From: Actinocatenispora rupis
GTDB lineage: Bacteria > Actinomycetota > Actinomycetes > Mycobacteriales > Micromonosporaceae
Length of the DNA: 64,000 bases
Direction of reading: 5' to 3'
NCBI RefSeq assembly: GCF_016861975.1
Contig: NZ_BOMB01000017.1
Span: 186,001-250,000 of the forward strand
In this document: in pieces, positions 33,172 to 41,502 of the stretch
Layout: every line of letters begins with the position of its first letter
Numbering within the stretch: position 1 is the stretch's first letter
Program-made: the position numbers and the translations under genes
Notes under the pieces: generated by a model
The model's database searches: none
What the model saw: the letters and a program-made list of their open reading frames with translations, nothing else
Told to the model about the DNA's origin: nothing

Positions 33172-33753
33172 GTGGACGTGGCACTGACGGAATGGCAACC
33201 GCACTGGGCGACGGACTTCGCCGCACTCGCGGAGCGCATCACGAACGCCGCCGGCGCGCGCATCGTACGGGTCGACCACATCGGGTCGACGTCCGTACCG
33301 GGGATGGCCGCGAAGGACGTCATCGACGTGCAGGTGATCGTGCGCAACCTGCCCGACCCGGAACTCGCGGACGGCCTGCTGGCGGCGGGATTCACGCGGT
33401 CGCCGGGCGCGCACGAGCTGCGCGACCACGTACCGGAGAGTTGGCGGGGTGATCCGGGTGCGTGGGACAAGGCCGTGTTCCGTCCGCCGGCGGGTACCCG
33501 GCCGGGCAACGTGCACGTGCGGGTCGCCGGTCGTCCGAACGAGCGGTACGCCCTGCTGTTCCGGGACTTCCTGACCGACGACCGTGGCGCGTGCGCGTCG
33601 TGGGCACTGTTCAAGCGGCGACTCGCGCTCGCGGCCCCGGACCTGCCCACGTACGGCCAGATCAAGGATCCGGCCAGCGACATCCTGATGGCCGCCGCCG
33701 AACGGTGGGCGACGGCGACCGGGTGGCAGCCGCCGGATCCGTTGCCCGCCTGA
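33172..33753 (+). CDS. GrpB family (UPF0157) nucleotidyltransferase-fold protein
   Basis: A 193-residue GrpB protein: VDHIGSTSVPGMAAKDVIDVQVIV carries the nucleotidyltransferase G-S plus D-x-D motif (about residues 30-52), followed by LRDHVPESWRGDPGAWDK, NVHVRVAGRPNERYALLFRDFL, and FKRRLA. The family has a polymerase-beta-type fold of unclear biochemical role. GTG at 33172 follows GACGGGAGACGC. It starts 78 bp after the last tRNA-like element, on the same strand, so joint transcription is possible. Confidence 0.88.
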   Translation: MDVALTEWQPHWATDFAALAERITNAAGARIVRVDHIGSTSVPGMAAKDVIDVQVIVRNLPDPELADGLLAAGFTRSPGAHELRDHVPESWRGDPGAWDKAVFRPPAGTRPGNVHVRVAGRPNERYALLFRDFLTDDRGACASWALFKRRLALAAPDLPTYGQIKDPASDILMAAAERWATATGWQPPDPLPA

Positions 33754-33857
33754 GGTTCCAGTGCCCGGGCTGGGAGGACTCCCGACTCGAGGACTGGGCG
33801 CCGTACGCGGCCGTGCGGTCGGGCCCTGAGTTCGAGTGCCGATTTTCCGCGCAATCG

Positions 33858-33918
33858 ATTGTCCAATTGTCTCATTGTTCAACAGTTCAACAATTGGACA
33901 ATGAGACAATTGAACAAT
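33858..33918. repeat. AT-rich nested palindrome
   Basis: In otherwise very GC-rich DNA, about 65 bp consist mainly of A and T. CAATTGTCTCATTGTTCAA (33864-33882) pairs with 33894-33912 over 19 positions with one G-U. An alternative 12-bp exact pairing joins ATTGTCCAATTG (33858-33869) to CAATTGGACAAT (33891-33902), and ATTGTTCAA pairs with TTGAACAAT (33910-33918). It lies between convergent genes and may act as a bidirectional terminator or a foreign insertion. Confidence 0.8.
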
Positions 33919-34017
33919 AATTGGTCGGACCGCTCGCCTGGCTGGCGGTGCGCCCGTGTCTGGCCACCGGGCCGGCGGTACGCCAACGGCGCGCCGCCGG
34001 CCGTCGCGTCCACTGTG

Positions 34018-34042
34018 GAGTCCGTTGCGGCGCAACGGATCC
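34018..34042. repeat. Dispersed 25-bp palindrome
   Basis: Core TCCGTTG-CGGCG-CAACGGA, extended by TCC on the right; 4 nt beyond the stop of the minus-strand M15 gene. Confidence 0.65.
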
Positions 34043-34045
34043 GGG

Positions 34046-34807
34046 TCAGATGACGCCGGACTCCCACCACCAGTTCCGGCCGAACTCGGCCTGGCAGTCC
34101 ACGTGTTGGTGGTCGATGGTGTAGCGCTCCAGTCCGGAGAAGCCGCAGGTTTCGGCGTGCTGGTAGATGACGCGGTTGGCGAGGCCGGAGACGTACATGT
34201 CGGCGGCGGCGCCGTACAGGTGCATGCTGTTGGGGATGCCGCCGACGTCGGCGTTGTGCTGGGTGCCGCGGAACGCGGAGGTGATGTGGATCGGCCGGTT
34301 GCCGATCTTCACACGCAGGGCCTCCAGCTTGTACATGAGGCGGCGGACGTTCTCCTGGGCGGCGGCCGCGGTGACGGCGCCGCCGCCGAAGCCGCCGGTG
34401 TAGCTGTCCCACATCTCGCTCCACGCGAAGTGCGCGGTGGAGCCGTCGCTCTTGGTCAGCGCGTCGAGTGCGGCCTGCGTGTTGGGGCCGGCGATGCCGT
34501 CGGCGGCCAGCCCGTACGCGCCCTGGAACCGTTGTACCGCACCGAATGTGCCCGGTCCGAACACGCCGTCGATCGTGACGTACACCTGCTGTGCGTGCGA
34601 GGCGGCCCAGCCGGCGACGCGGATCTGGAGTTCCCGGACGGCGTTGCCGGTGGCACCCGTGCGCAGGGTGCCGCCCCACGGGTACGCCTGCGCGGGGGCG
34701 GCGAGCGCGCTGCCCGCGACGGCGCCGACGCCGACGGCGAGTGCTCCGACGGCGGCGCCCCGCAGGAATCTCCGGCGATCCGGGGCGAACGATGATCCAT
34801 CGACCAT
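34046..34807 (-). CDS. Tat-exported peptidoglycan-binding M15-like peptidase
   Basis: A 253-residue protein with a twin-arginine signal (DRRRFLRGAAVGALAVG, cleavage near APAQA). Residues about 48-115 are a PG_binding_1 domain (VRELQIRVAGWA, DGVFGPGTFGAVQRFQ, GLAADGIAGPNTQAAL). Residues about 125-253 are a peptidase M15_3-like domain: ITSAFRGTQHNADVGG, SMHLYGAAADMYV (H-x6-D metal motif) and DHQHVDC (second His). Likely a D,D-carboxypeptidase or wall-remodelling enzyme acting outside the membrane. Monocistronic. Confidence 0.9.
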   Translation of the reverse strand: MVDGSSFAPDRRRFLRGAAVGALAVGVGAVAGSALAAPAQAYPWGGTLRTGATGNAVRELQIRVAGWAASHAQQVYVTIDGVFGPGTFGAVQRFQGAYGLAADGIAGPNTQAALDALTKSDGSTAHFAWSEMWDSYTGGFGGGAVTAAAAQENVRRLMYKLEALRVKIGNRPIHITSAFRGTQHNADVGGIPNSMHLYGAAADMYVSGLANRVIYQHAETCGFSGLERYTIDHQHVDCQAEFGRNWWWESGVI

Positions 34808-34929
34808 GACGGTCTCCTTGGGACAGGGGATCTGTAGGGAGGCCCATCGTTACCCATCGGTACGAATCGCGCCACCCGCGTCGTCGGCGCTCCAGTTCGC
34901 GGGGTGACGTTCGCGACGGAGCGGCAGCC

Positions 34930-35470
34930 ATCCGCCCGGCGCCGCCGCGGCCGGGCAGGTGGGTACCGGTGGAGGAGGGTGGCGAGCAGTCGGCTGCCCA
35001 GGACCATCAGGCCCACCCCCACACCCGTCCGCGTACTCCCGCAGCCCCTTCTGGTACGCGGGGAACGCGGACGCGGTGGCCGCCGCGGGCGGCGGCGAGT
35101 TCACCGGCGAGCACGTACGCGCAGACGAGGACGAGTCCGGTGCCATGTCGGACGGCGACGACGGGCAGTACGCGGCGTCGCCGAGGAGCGCGACCCGGCC
35201 CCGCGACCACGTGCCGACCCGCCCCGCGACCACCTGCGACCCGGCTCCACGGCCACGTGCCGATCCGCCCCGCGACCACGTGCCGAACCCGACCCCCGAC
35301 CACGTGCCGACCCTGCCCCGCGACCACGTGTCGAGCCGATCAGTTCGTCGAACAACCGGTCCACCGCGCCGTCCGTACCGAAGCGGGCGGCGACGGTGAA
35401 CGCCCAACCGCCTTGATCCGCCGTACGGTCGCCGACTCCTCGTTCCCCCGTCGTGCACGGCGACCAGCGC
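34930..35470 (-). pseudogene. Decayed FAD-dependent monooxygenase
   Basis: Remnants of a PHBH-type flavin monooxygenase lie in several minus-strand frames: QGGWAFTVAARFGTDGAV and LFDELIGS, then DTWSRGRVALLGDAAYCPS (the conserved G-D-A FAD-ribityl motif), then GTGLVLVCAYVLAGELAAARG in a second frame and AYQKGLREYADGC in the first. The segment before GDA is expanded into a 21-22-bp tandem repeat (35197-35337). Several frame changes and no intact N-terminus. Confidence 0.7.
35197..35337. repeat. 21-22-bp minisatellite, about six units
   Basis: Units resemble CCCCGCGACCACGTGCCGAC; most contain the palindrome CACGTG. Read on the minus strand the unit encodes T-W-S-R-G-R-V, i.e. a duplication of the D-W-S-R-G-R-V segment preceding the GDA motif of the host monooxygenase fossil. 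Units differ from each other by several substitutions. Confidence 0.8.
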
Positions 35471-35492
35471 ACCGTTGGCCGCGAGCCGCCTG

Positions 35493-35900
35493 TCACCTGT
35501 GGCGTCCTGCCGTGGTCGGGTCGGTGGGGGTCAGTTCGGAGCAGTGGGTCTGACCGATGCGGATGGCCTCGCCGGCGCGCCGGCAGTCCTTCTGCGCCGA
35601 GTCGAGCGCGGCCGTGGTGGCGCTGACGGCGCCGACCGGGTCGCCGGCGTGCTGGCCGGTGTCGACCGACAGCCGCCCGTCGAGCAGGTCGGTTTCGAGG
35701 GTTCCGGCGAGCGCCGCGGTGATCCGGGCGATCTCGGTCGTGGCGGCGCGCAGTTCGCCCAGGATGGTCCAGATGTCGCCCGGCCCGATTCCCGCCGGGT
35801 ACGCGGCGGCGATAGTGTGCCCGAGCCGCTGCGTGGACTCCTCGACGGTCCGTGCGGCGCGTACCGCGGTGAGGGGTCTGCGTGCCCGCGCGTCGTTCAT
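35493..35900 (-). CDS. Hypothetical helical protein
   Basis: A 135-residue protein from ATG 35900. It is almost all helical and Ala/Thr-rich with regularly spaced hydrophobics (TVEESTQRLGHTIAAAYP, DIWTILGELRAATTEIARI, AALDSAQKDCRRAGEAI), similar in general character to small actinomycete helical-bundle proteins encoded beside WXG100 or phage-like genes, but no family is recognised. The intact frame in a decayed area argues that it is real. Confidence 0.55.
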   Translation of the reverse strand: MNDARARRPLTAVRAARTVEESTQRLGHTIAAAYPAGIGPGDIWTILGELRAATTEIARITAALAGTLETDLLDGRLSVDTGQHAGDPVGAVSATTAALDSAQKDCRRAGEAIRIGQTHCSELTPTDPTTAGRHR

Positions 35901-35945
35901 GACGCCGCCTCCCGCCGGTCGGCAGCACCGGTACTGCGCCGCCAC

Positions 35946-36255
35946 GTCCCGGGCCGTCGGATACCCGACGTGCTCCGCCGTCGTGCGACGCCGTGGTGTG
36001 CCTACAGCCTGGCACCCGGGCGGGTGGTTGTCCGGTGCCGTTCGCCCCGGACATGCCGTGCCGTCGGTCCCGACCCGAGCGGCCGGCGAACCGTTGGTGC
36101 ACCGAGGGCCACCGCAGGGCGGCGCGGATCCGGCGTACGGCGATCGGTGTGCAGCGGATCCCGGGGGCTGGACGAACCGGTGGAGCCGTACGCCCGCGGC
36201 TGGCGTACCGGGCGCCGGGCAGCGGGTGTGCGGGATGCGTTGGTGGGCAAGGGGG
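35946..36255. other. Gene-free stretch
   Basis: About 310 bp between the helical hypothetical gene and the end of the psp operon. Nothing recognised. Confidence 0.5.
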
Positions 36256-36822
36256 TCAGGGGGTGGGCGCCCCCCAGATGGGGAACCAGCGGCTCAGGTC
36301 GGCCTCGACGGGCAGCTCGCCGGTCAGCTGCGCGCGTACCTGCATCTCCAGTGCGGTGTCGCGGGTCTGCCCGCCGGTCGGCGCGAACGGGTAGAGCGTG
36401 CCGCGCTTGAACAGGTACACCAGCCCGAGCCGCCGTACGCCGCTGCTGAAGCCGATGACGGTGCACAGCAGCGCGGAGCCGAGTCCGGCGTCGACCAGGG
36501 TGGTGTTGACCGCGTGCAGGTCGGTGACGAGCGCGGCGACGTCGGCGTCGGGCCGCCGCCGGGTGATCCACGTGTACCCGTACTCGTCCCGGCTGACGGT
36601 CGTGTCGGCCGTGTTCTCGGTACGCAGCAGGGCCAGCGCGTCGGTCTGCGCTCGCGCCCCGGCGGACCCCTCGGCGGTACTGAAGCACACCGAACCGGTG
36701 CCGGTGGGTACCAGGTCGAGCGCGGCGTCCAGCGTGGTCGCCGCGGCCGGTACGGCGAAGAGCACGTCGAGGTTCGGCGTGGCCGGCCTGCTCCGCCCGA
36801 GCAGTACGTCGAGGAATCTCAT
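36256..36822 (-). CDS. PspA-associated protein PspAB
   Basis: A 188-residue soluble protein beginning MRFLDVLLGRSRPATPNLDVLF, the usual opening of PspAB. Conserved segments include ALDLVPTGTGSVCFS, DEYGYTWITRRRPDADVAALV and LVYLFKRGTLYPFAP. Function is not established; it is tied to PspA/HtpX modules. Its ATG overlaps the htpX stop by ATGA, making it the last gene of the operon. Confidence 0.87.
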   Translation of the reverse strand: MRFLDVLLGRSRPATPNLDVLFAVPAAATTLDAALDLVPTGTGSVCFSTAEGSAGARAQTDALALLRTENTADTTVSRDEYGYTWITRRRPDADVAALVTDLHAVNTTLVDAGLGSALLCTVIGFSSGVRRLGLVYLFKRGTLYPFAPTGGQTRDTALEMQVRAQLTGELPVEADLSRWFPIWGAPTP

Positions 36823-37727
36823 CGGCCGGCCGTCCCGAGCTGCTGGGAGAGCTGGGCGAGCTGGTCGAGCCGGCGTTCCAGGGTGGGGTGGGTGGAGAGG
36901 ATCGCGGCGAGGCCGGAGCCGGAGCGTACCGCCGGGGTGAAGAAGAACGCGTTGAACGCCTGCGCCGTCCGCAGGTCGTCCTTGGGGATGCGGCTCATGT
37001 CGCCGCTGATCTTGGTCAGCGCGGACGCGAGCGCTGACGGCTGACCGGTCAGCATCACGCCGGCGCGGTCGGCGGCCAGCTCCCGGTAGCGGGACAGGGC
37101 CCGGATCAGCAGGAAGCTCACCGCGTACACGACCGCGGACACCAGCATCACGAGCGCCAGTACGAGGGCGGTGTTCTGGTCGGTGCGCCGGCGGCCGCCG
37201 AACAGTTCGGAGTAGAACGCGAAGCGGGTGACCAGACCGGCGAGTACGCCGAGGAAGGACGCGACGGTCATGACGACGACGTCGCGGTGCGCGATGTGCG
37301 AGAGTTCGTGGGAGAGCACGCCTTCGAGTTCGGTGGTGTCGAGGCGCCGGGTGAGTCCGGTGGTCACGCAGACGACCGCGTGCCGGGTGTTGCGGCCGGT
37401 GGCGAACGCGTTGGGCAGGTCGGTGTCGGCGACCGCCAGCCGCGGCTTGGCCATGTCGGCGTTGGCGCACAACCGATCCAGGATCCCGTGCAGCCGCGGC
37501 TCCTGCTCGGGAGTGACGACCTGGGCGCGCATCGCCAGCAGGGCGATCCGGTCGGAGAAGAAGAACTGCGCGACGAGCAGTCCGCCGGCGATCAGTACGA
37601 TCACCACGACGGACCGGATGAGAACGACCAGGACCGCGACGAACGCCACGTACAGCAGGCCGAGCAGGAACGCGGTCAGGACCATGCGGGCGGTCAACTG
37701 CCGATCGGGCCGGAACCGGGTGCGCAT
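36819..37727 (-). CDS. htpX: HtpX-like membrane zinc metalloprotease
   Basis: A 302-residue M48 protease. Two N-terminal helices (residues about 15-55) precede the zinc motif SHELSHIAHRD (H-E-x-x-H, about residue 140); two further helices follow, and the third ligand is the Glu in RYRELAADRAG. The family degrades damaged membrane proteins. Here it is the third gene of a pspA-pspAA-htpX-pspAB operon, so it probably acts in envelope-stress response. Confidence 0.92.
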   Translation of the reverse strand: MRTRFRPDRQLTARMVLTAFLLGLLYVAFVAVLVVLIRSVVVIVLIAGGLLVAQFFFSDRIALLAMRAQVVTPEQEPRLHGILDRLCANADMAKPRLAVADTDLPNAFATGRNTRHAVVCVTTGLTRRLDTTELEGVLSHELSHIAHRDVVVMTVASFLGVLAGLVTRFAFYSELFGGRRRTDQNTALVLALVMLVSAVVYAVSFLLIRALSRYRELAADRAGVMLTGQPSALASALTKISGDMSRIPKDDLRTAQAFNAFFFTPAVRSGSGLAAILSTHPTLERRLDQLAQLSQQLGTAGR

Positions 37728-37731
37728 CGGA

Positions 37732-38010
37732 TCAACCCGGGATGAGGCCCTCGTCGCCGAGCATGGCCTGGACTTCGGCCATCGGGGCGTCCGGGGCGGG
37801 CAGGATCAGTTCCGACGGTACGAGCGCCGACGCGTCGAGCGCGGTGCCCCGGGCGCGGACCGTGTCGAGCAGGCTGGCCAGCGCGGCGGTGAACGCGCCC
37901 TCGTCGCCCGCGTCCGCAGCCTCCTGTACGGCGTCGTCGTGCACGTTCAGCTCGTCCAGCGCCACCGGCGGCACATCGTACTGGCCCTCGCCGAGGATAC
38001 GGACGATCAT
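37732..38010 (-). CDS. PspA-associated protein PspAA
   Basis: A 92-residue acidic protein starting MIVRILGEGQYDVP, typical of PspAA, with LDELNVHDDAVQEA and a C-terminal acidic tail. It is believed to bind PspA-family proteins. Its ATG overlaps the pspA stop by 4 bp. Confidence 0.9.
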   Translation of the reverse strand: MIVRILGEGQYDVPPVALDELNVHDDAVQEAADAGDEGAFTAALASLLDTVRARGTALDASALVPSELILPAPDAPMAEVQAMLGDEGLIPG

Positions 38011-38771
38011 GACGGGCGCTCCCGGCGGTCGGCGCGGTCGGTGATGGCCTTCGGCTCGGGCGGAGCGGGCAGCGCCGTACCGGCCTTCAGCGCGGCCAGG
38101 TCGCGCTCCACCGAGTCGCCGGTCGTCAGTGCGTCCAGCCGGGCCTGGATGTCGTCGCGGCCGGCGGGCCGGGTCGCGTCCTCCAGCGCGCCGGAGGCGA
38201 GCAGGTCGTCGAGGGCGCCGGCGCGGGCGGTCATCTGCGCGGTCCTGTCCTCCGCGCGCTGCATCGCCATGCCCACGTCGCCCATCTCCTCCGAGATGCC
38301 GGAGACCGCCTCGTTGATCCGGGTCTGCGCCTCCGCCGCCGTGTACGTGGCCTTGATCGTCTCCTTGCGCGTCCGGAACACCTCGATCTTGGCCTCCAGC
38401 CGCTGCGCGCCGAGCGTCAGCTTGTCCTGCTCGGCGATCAGGGATTCGCGCTGTTGAGCCAGATCCGCGAGCTGCGCCTGGGCGGCCTGCCGCCGGGTGA
38501 GCGCCTCCCGCGCCAACCCGTCCGAACCGGCCGCCACCGCCTGCCGCGCCTGGTCACCGAGCCGGTCGACGGAGTCCTGCAACTGCGTCGCCTGCAGATC
38601 GAGCCGCTTGCGGCTGGTGGCCACGTCGGCCAGGCCGCGGCGAAGCTGCGTCAACATCTCCATCTGCCGCTCGTACGAGTAGTCCAGGACCTCGCGCGGA
38701 TCCTCGGCCCTGTCGAGCATCTTGTTCGTCTTGATGTGGAACAGCATCGCCAGTCGGCGGGTGATACTCAC
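38007..38771 (-). CDS. pspA: PspA/IM30 (ESCRT-III-like) envelope stress protein
   Basis: A 254-residue coiled-coil protein. The N-terminal amphipathic helix (ITRRLAMLFHIKTNKMLDRAEDPREVLDYSYERQ, in parts) is followed by long heptad helices (residues about 35-190) and a C-terminal extension. PspA oligomers bind stressed inner membrane. GTG 38771 is favoured by GGAAAGGAAG upstream. It heads the four-gene operon; a promoter is expected in 38772-38900 but I cannot define it. Confidence 0.92.
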   Translation of the reverse strand: MSITRRLAMLFHIKTNKMLDRAEDPREVLDYSYERQMEMLTQLRRGLADVATSRKRLDLQATQLQDSVDRLGDQARQAVAAGSDGLAREALTRRQAAQAQLADLAQQRESLIAEQDKLTLGAQRLEAKIEVFRTRKETIKATYTAAEAQTRINEAVSGISEEMGDVGMAMQRAEDRTAQMTARAGALDDLLASGALEDATRPAGRDDIQARLDALTTGDSVERDLAALKAGTALPAPPEPKAITDRADRRERPS

Positions 38772-39044
38772 GACCGCCCACTTCCTTTCCCCGCGGACGA
38801 TTCGCGAAGCCCCGGTACGCATCCGGCACGGCGGTGACGGTCGCCTGTCGGACCCAGCGGCTCCTCGCGGCATCGTGGCCGAGTCCCTGCATCCAGTCTA
38901 GGTCGGCGATCGCGCCCCCGGCCCGCTGCGCACGGTGCCGCCGGTGGCCGGGAGTCCGCCGTACCGTCGGCATTCGCCCGCACCGTTCGGCTCTACGGCG
39001 CGGTTTCCGCAAGGCCCGGCTCGTACTTCTCGGCGATGCTCGGG

Positions 39045-39845
39045 TCAGCCCTCTCCCGGCGTGGCGCGGTCCGGGGACGCCTGGTAGGTCACGGCGACGA
39101 CGTCCCGCCGGCGTTGCCCGAGGTACCAGTCCCCGGCCTCGGTCAGGTCCAGCGTGTGCCGCAGCAGACCGGGTCGGCCGGCGGGCAGCTCACCGAGTAC
39201 CTCGCCGCGGGGGGAGAGTACGAGGCTGGGGCAGTGCTGGTCGGGGTGTGCGATGTTCGCGGACACCAGGAACCGCTGGTTCTCCGCCGCGCGGCTGATC
39301 AGGTGGCTGCGCCAGACACCGGCCGGTTCGCGGCTGTTGGCCGCGTTCGTCAGGTAGACGAACAGCTGCGCGCCGGCCGCGGCCAGGTGCTGCCACTGCT
39401 CCGGGAAGCGGATCTCCCGGCACAGCTGCATTCCGACCGTGCCGGCGCCGGCCACGTCGTACGTCGGCAGCCGGTCGCCGGCGACCAACCGGCCGCGCTC
39501 GTGCACCGCCAGGTTCACCTTCCGGTACTCCTGGTACGCGCCGCGCGCGGGGAAGTACAGGCCGGCGTTGCACCAGCCACCCGGTACGGGCAGCAGCGTG
39601 CCGCAGAAGACGTCCACCTGCTTCCGCTCCGCCAACCCGGCCGCGTACCGGACCGCGTCGGTCACCTCGTCAGGGTCGAGCGAGTCGAGCGGCGACAGGT
39701 CGTCCCCGTACCCCGACAACAGACCCTCGGGCAGGACGACGACCTCACCCGGGCGGGTCTCGTCGAGTACCTCCCGGAACGTGGTCCGGTTGGTGGCGGT
39801 GTCCCAGCTGACGGGGACCTGGGCGACGACGACGGAGGTTGGCAT
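39045..39845 (-). CDS. Carbon-nitrogen hydrolase (nitrilase superfamily)
   Basis: A 266-residue enzyme. The catalytic triad is visible: Glu in VVLPEGLLSGYG (about residue 40), Lys in YRKVNLAVHERGR (about 117) and Cys in MQLCREIRFPEQW (about 150). Length and motif spacing suit an omega-amidase- or carbamoyl-putrescine-type amidase; the substrate is unknown. The start ATG is at 39845; no operon partner. Confidence 0.9.
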   Translation of the reverse strand: MPTSVVVAQVPVSWDTATNRTTFREVLDETRPGEVVVLPEGLLSGYGDDLSPLDSLDPDEVTDAVRYAAGLAERKQVDVFCGTLLPVPGGWCNAGLYFPARGAYQEYRKVNLAVHERGRLVAGDRLPTYDVAGAGTVGMQLCREIRFPEQWQHLAAAGAQLFVYLTNAANSREPAGVWRSHLISRAAENQRFLVSANIAHPDQHCPSLVLSPRGEVLGELPAGRPGLLRHTLDLTEAGDWYLGQRRRDVVAVTYQASPDRATPGEG

Positions 39846-39969
39846 CTCCCCATCCTCCGTGACGCCGTGGCCGCGGGTCCGGGCGCCCACACCGCAGGCG
39901 ACGCACGGCACTGCCGGACGGGCTGCGGGTATCCGCGGCGCGGCCGCCGTGAAGGTCCCGGTACTCGCC

Positions 39970-39993
39970 GGAACCCTTGCAGCGCAGGGATTC
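39970..39993. repeat. Dispersed palindrome
   Basis: GGAACCCTTG-CAGCG-CAGGGATTC, in the gap between the nitrilase gene and the NmrA-like gene. Confidence 0.55.
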
Positions 39994-40103
39994 TCGTGCC
40001 CTCGCGCCACTCCGCGACGAACTCGCGGAGGAGCACGGCGGGGAATCCATCGAGCAGCACGATCTCACGGGCCTGCGCCGTCCGTGTCGAGACGGTCGGC
40101 ATC

Positions 40104-40985
40104 TCACACCGCAGGCACGGCGCCGGTTCGTGCCGGTCCGGTACGGAACGCGTCGGTGTGGTCGGCGACCCAGTCGGCGAACGTCCGGGCCGGCCGCCCG
40201 AGCGCCCGTCGTACGTCGTCGGTCGGCAGCTGCCGCGGCGCCTGCGCGTACCGACGGAGGAGCGCGGCCACGAACGGCTCCGGCAGCCCGGCCGCGACCA
40301 TCCCGCGCAGGGCCAGATCGGGCGGCACCTCCTCGTACCGCAGCGGTCGGCCGAGCGCGGCGCCGATCGTGGCGACCATGTCCGCGTGCGTGATCGACGC
40401 CGGCCCGGTCAGCGACAACCGCCGCCCCACCAGCTCGTCGGTCAGCAGCGCGCGGGCCGCCACCTCCGCCAGGTCCCGCTCGTCGACCGGACACTCCTCG
40501 AATCCCGCGTACGGATAGCGCACCACGTCACCGGCGCGGATCTGCGCACCCCACGCCTGCGCCGCGTTGCTCGCGAACGCCCCGGCCCGCAGGCTCGTCC
40601 ACGCCAGCCCGCTGCCGGCCGCGGCCTCCTCGGCCTCCCGGTTCCGATCCCCGCGGTACCGCGACGGCTGCTCGGCATCGTCGTCGTCGACGTTGATCGC
40701 CGACAGCGCCACCACCTTCGCCACCCCGTACTTCCGCGCCGCCGCAACGATCCCGTACGCCGCGTCGCCGACCGCGCGCGGGTGCAGGAACATCCCGGTG
40801 ACGCCCGCGAGCGCACCGTCCATCGTGTCCGGACGCGACGGGTCCGCCGCCACGACCTCGACCCCGGCCGGCAACCGCGCCGCCGCGGGATCCCGTGACA
40901 CGGCACGGATCTCGGCCCCGCCGGTCAACAGCGTGTCGACCAGGTGGCGCCCCAGCGCCCCGGTCGCACCGGTGATCAACAACAT
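40104..40985 (-). CDS. NmrA-like NAD(P)H-binding protein
   Basis: A 293-residue atypical SDR. LLITGATGALGRHLVDTLL is the Rossmann glycine motif; there is no Y-x-x-x-K, as in NmrA/QOR2-like proteins. ATG 40985 follows GAGGAG. Similar actinomycete proteins act as quinone reductases or redox sensors. A palindrome (CGTATCATACG) lies 68 bp upstream in an AT-rich promoter region. Confidence 0.87.
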   Translation of the reverse strand: MLLITGATGALGRHLVDTLLTGGAEIRAVSRDPAAARLPAGVEVVAADPSRPDTMDGALAGVTGMFLHPRAVGDAAYGIVAAARKYGVAKVVALSAINVDDDDAEQPSRYRGDRNREAEEAAAGSGLAWTSLRAGAFASNAAQAWGAQIRAGDVVRYPYAGFEECPVDERDLAEVAARALLTDELVGRRLSLTGPASITHADMVATIGAALGRPLRYEEVPPDLALRGMVAAGLPEPFVAALLRRYAQAPRQLPTDDVRRALGRPARTFADWVADHTDAFRTGPARTGAVPAV

Positions 40986-41052
40986 CACGACTCCTCGTCG
41001 TCCACGCGCCGAGCGGTACCGACACTCGACGAAACCCGTACAACATCTGAAC

Positions 41053-41063
41053 CGTATCATACG
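41053..41063. promoter_or_regulatory. Palindrome upstream of NmrA-like gene
   Basis: CGTATCATACG within an AT-rich patch (41040-41080), a candidate operator for an unlinked HxlR/TetR regulator. Confidence 0.4.
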
Positions 41064-41080
41064 AATTTCAAAATAAACCG

Positions 41081-41502
41081 AAGTCGGCGGATCCCGGCGG
41101 GTGGTGGCGGACGGCGTGCGGTTCGACCCCGTTCGGGGATCCCGGGCGCCGTCCGCGTTCCGCTCCCGTCACCGCCGCCGGCCCGGCTGTGCGGCTCGAT
41201 CGCCGGGACGCGCCGTCCGCGACCCCTGCCTCGGGTCGAACGGCGAGACCCCTGGTCGCGTATCAGGCGTGGCGCGGTCAGGGTGCGAGCTGGCGGCGGG
41301 AGCGGCTGTCACGGAGCCGTGCCGGCTGCCGGCGGGCAACGGTGCGGAGGGGTGGGCGGCGCGCGACCGCCGGCGCGACGGTCGGTCGTGTCCCTTGGTA
41401 CAGGGGCGATTGCGATCGCCGCGGAGTCGGCGCGAGCCTCGTCCCGGATCGCGGCGGCCTCGGTGCGCGCCTCCGCGAGCTGCTCACGGGGGAGAGCGGC
41501 GG
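41081..41502. other. Gene-free stretch
   Basis: About 420 bp without a supported gene. A weak half-copy of the dispersed palindrome (TCCCTTGGTAC) is at 41391. Confidence 0.45.

Noticed and set aside
35197-35337. Possible CRISPR array
   Set aside because: Units are contiguous, diverged and lack unique spacers; they are a coding-derived minisatellite. No cas genes are present.
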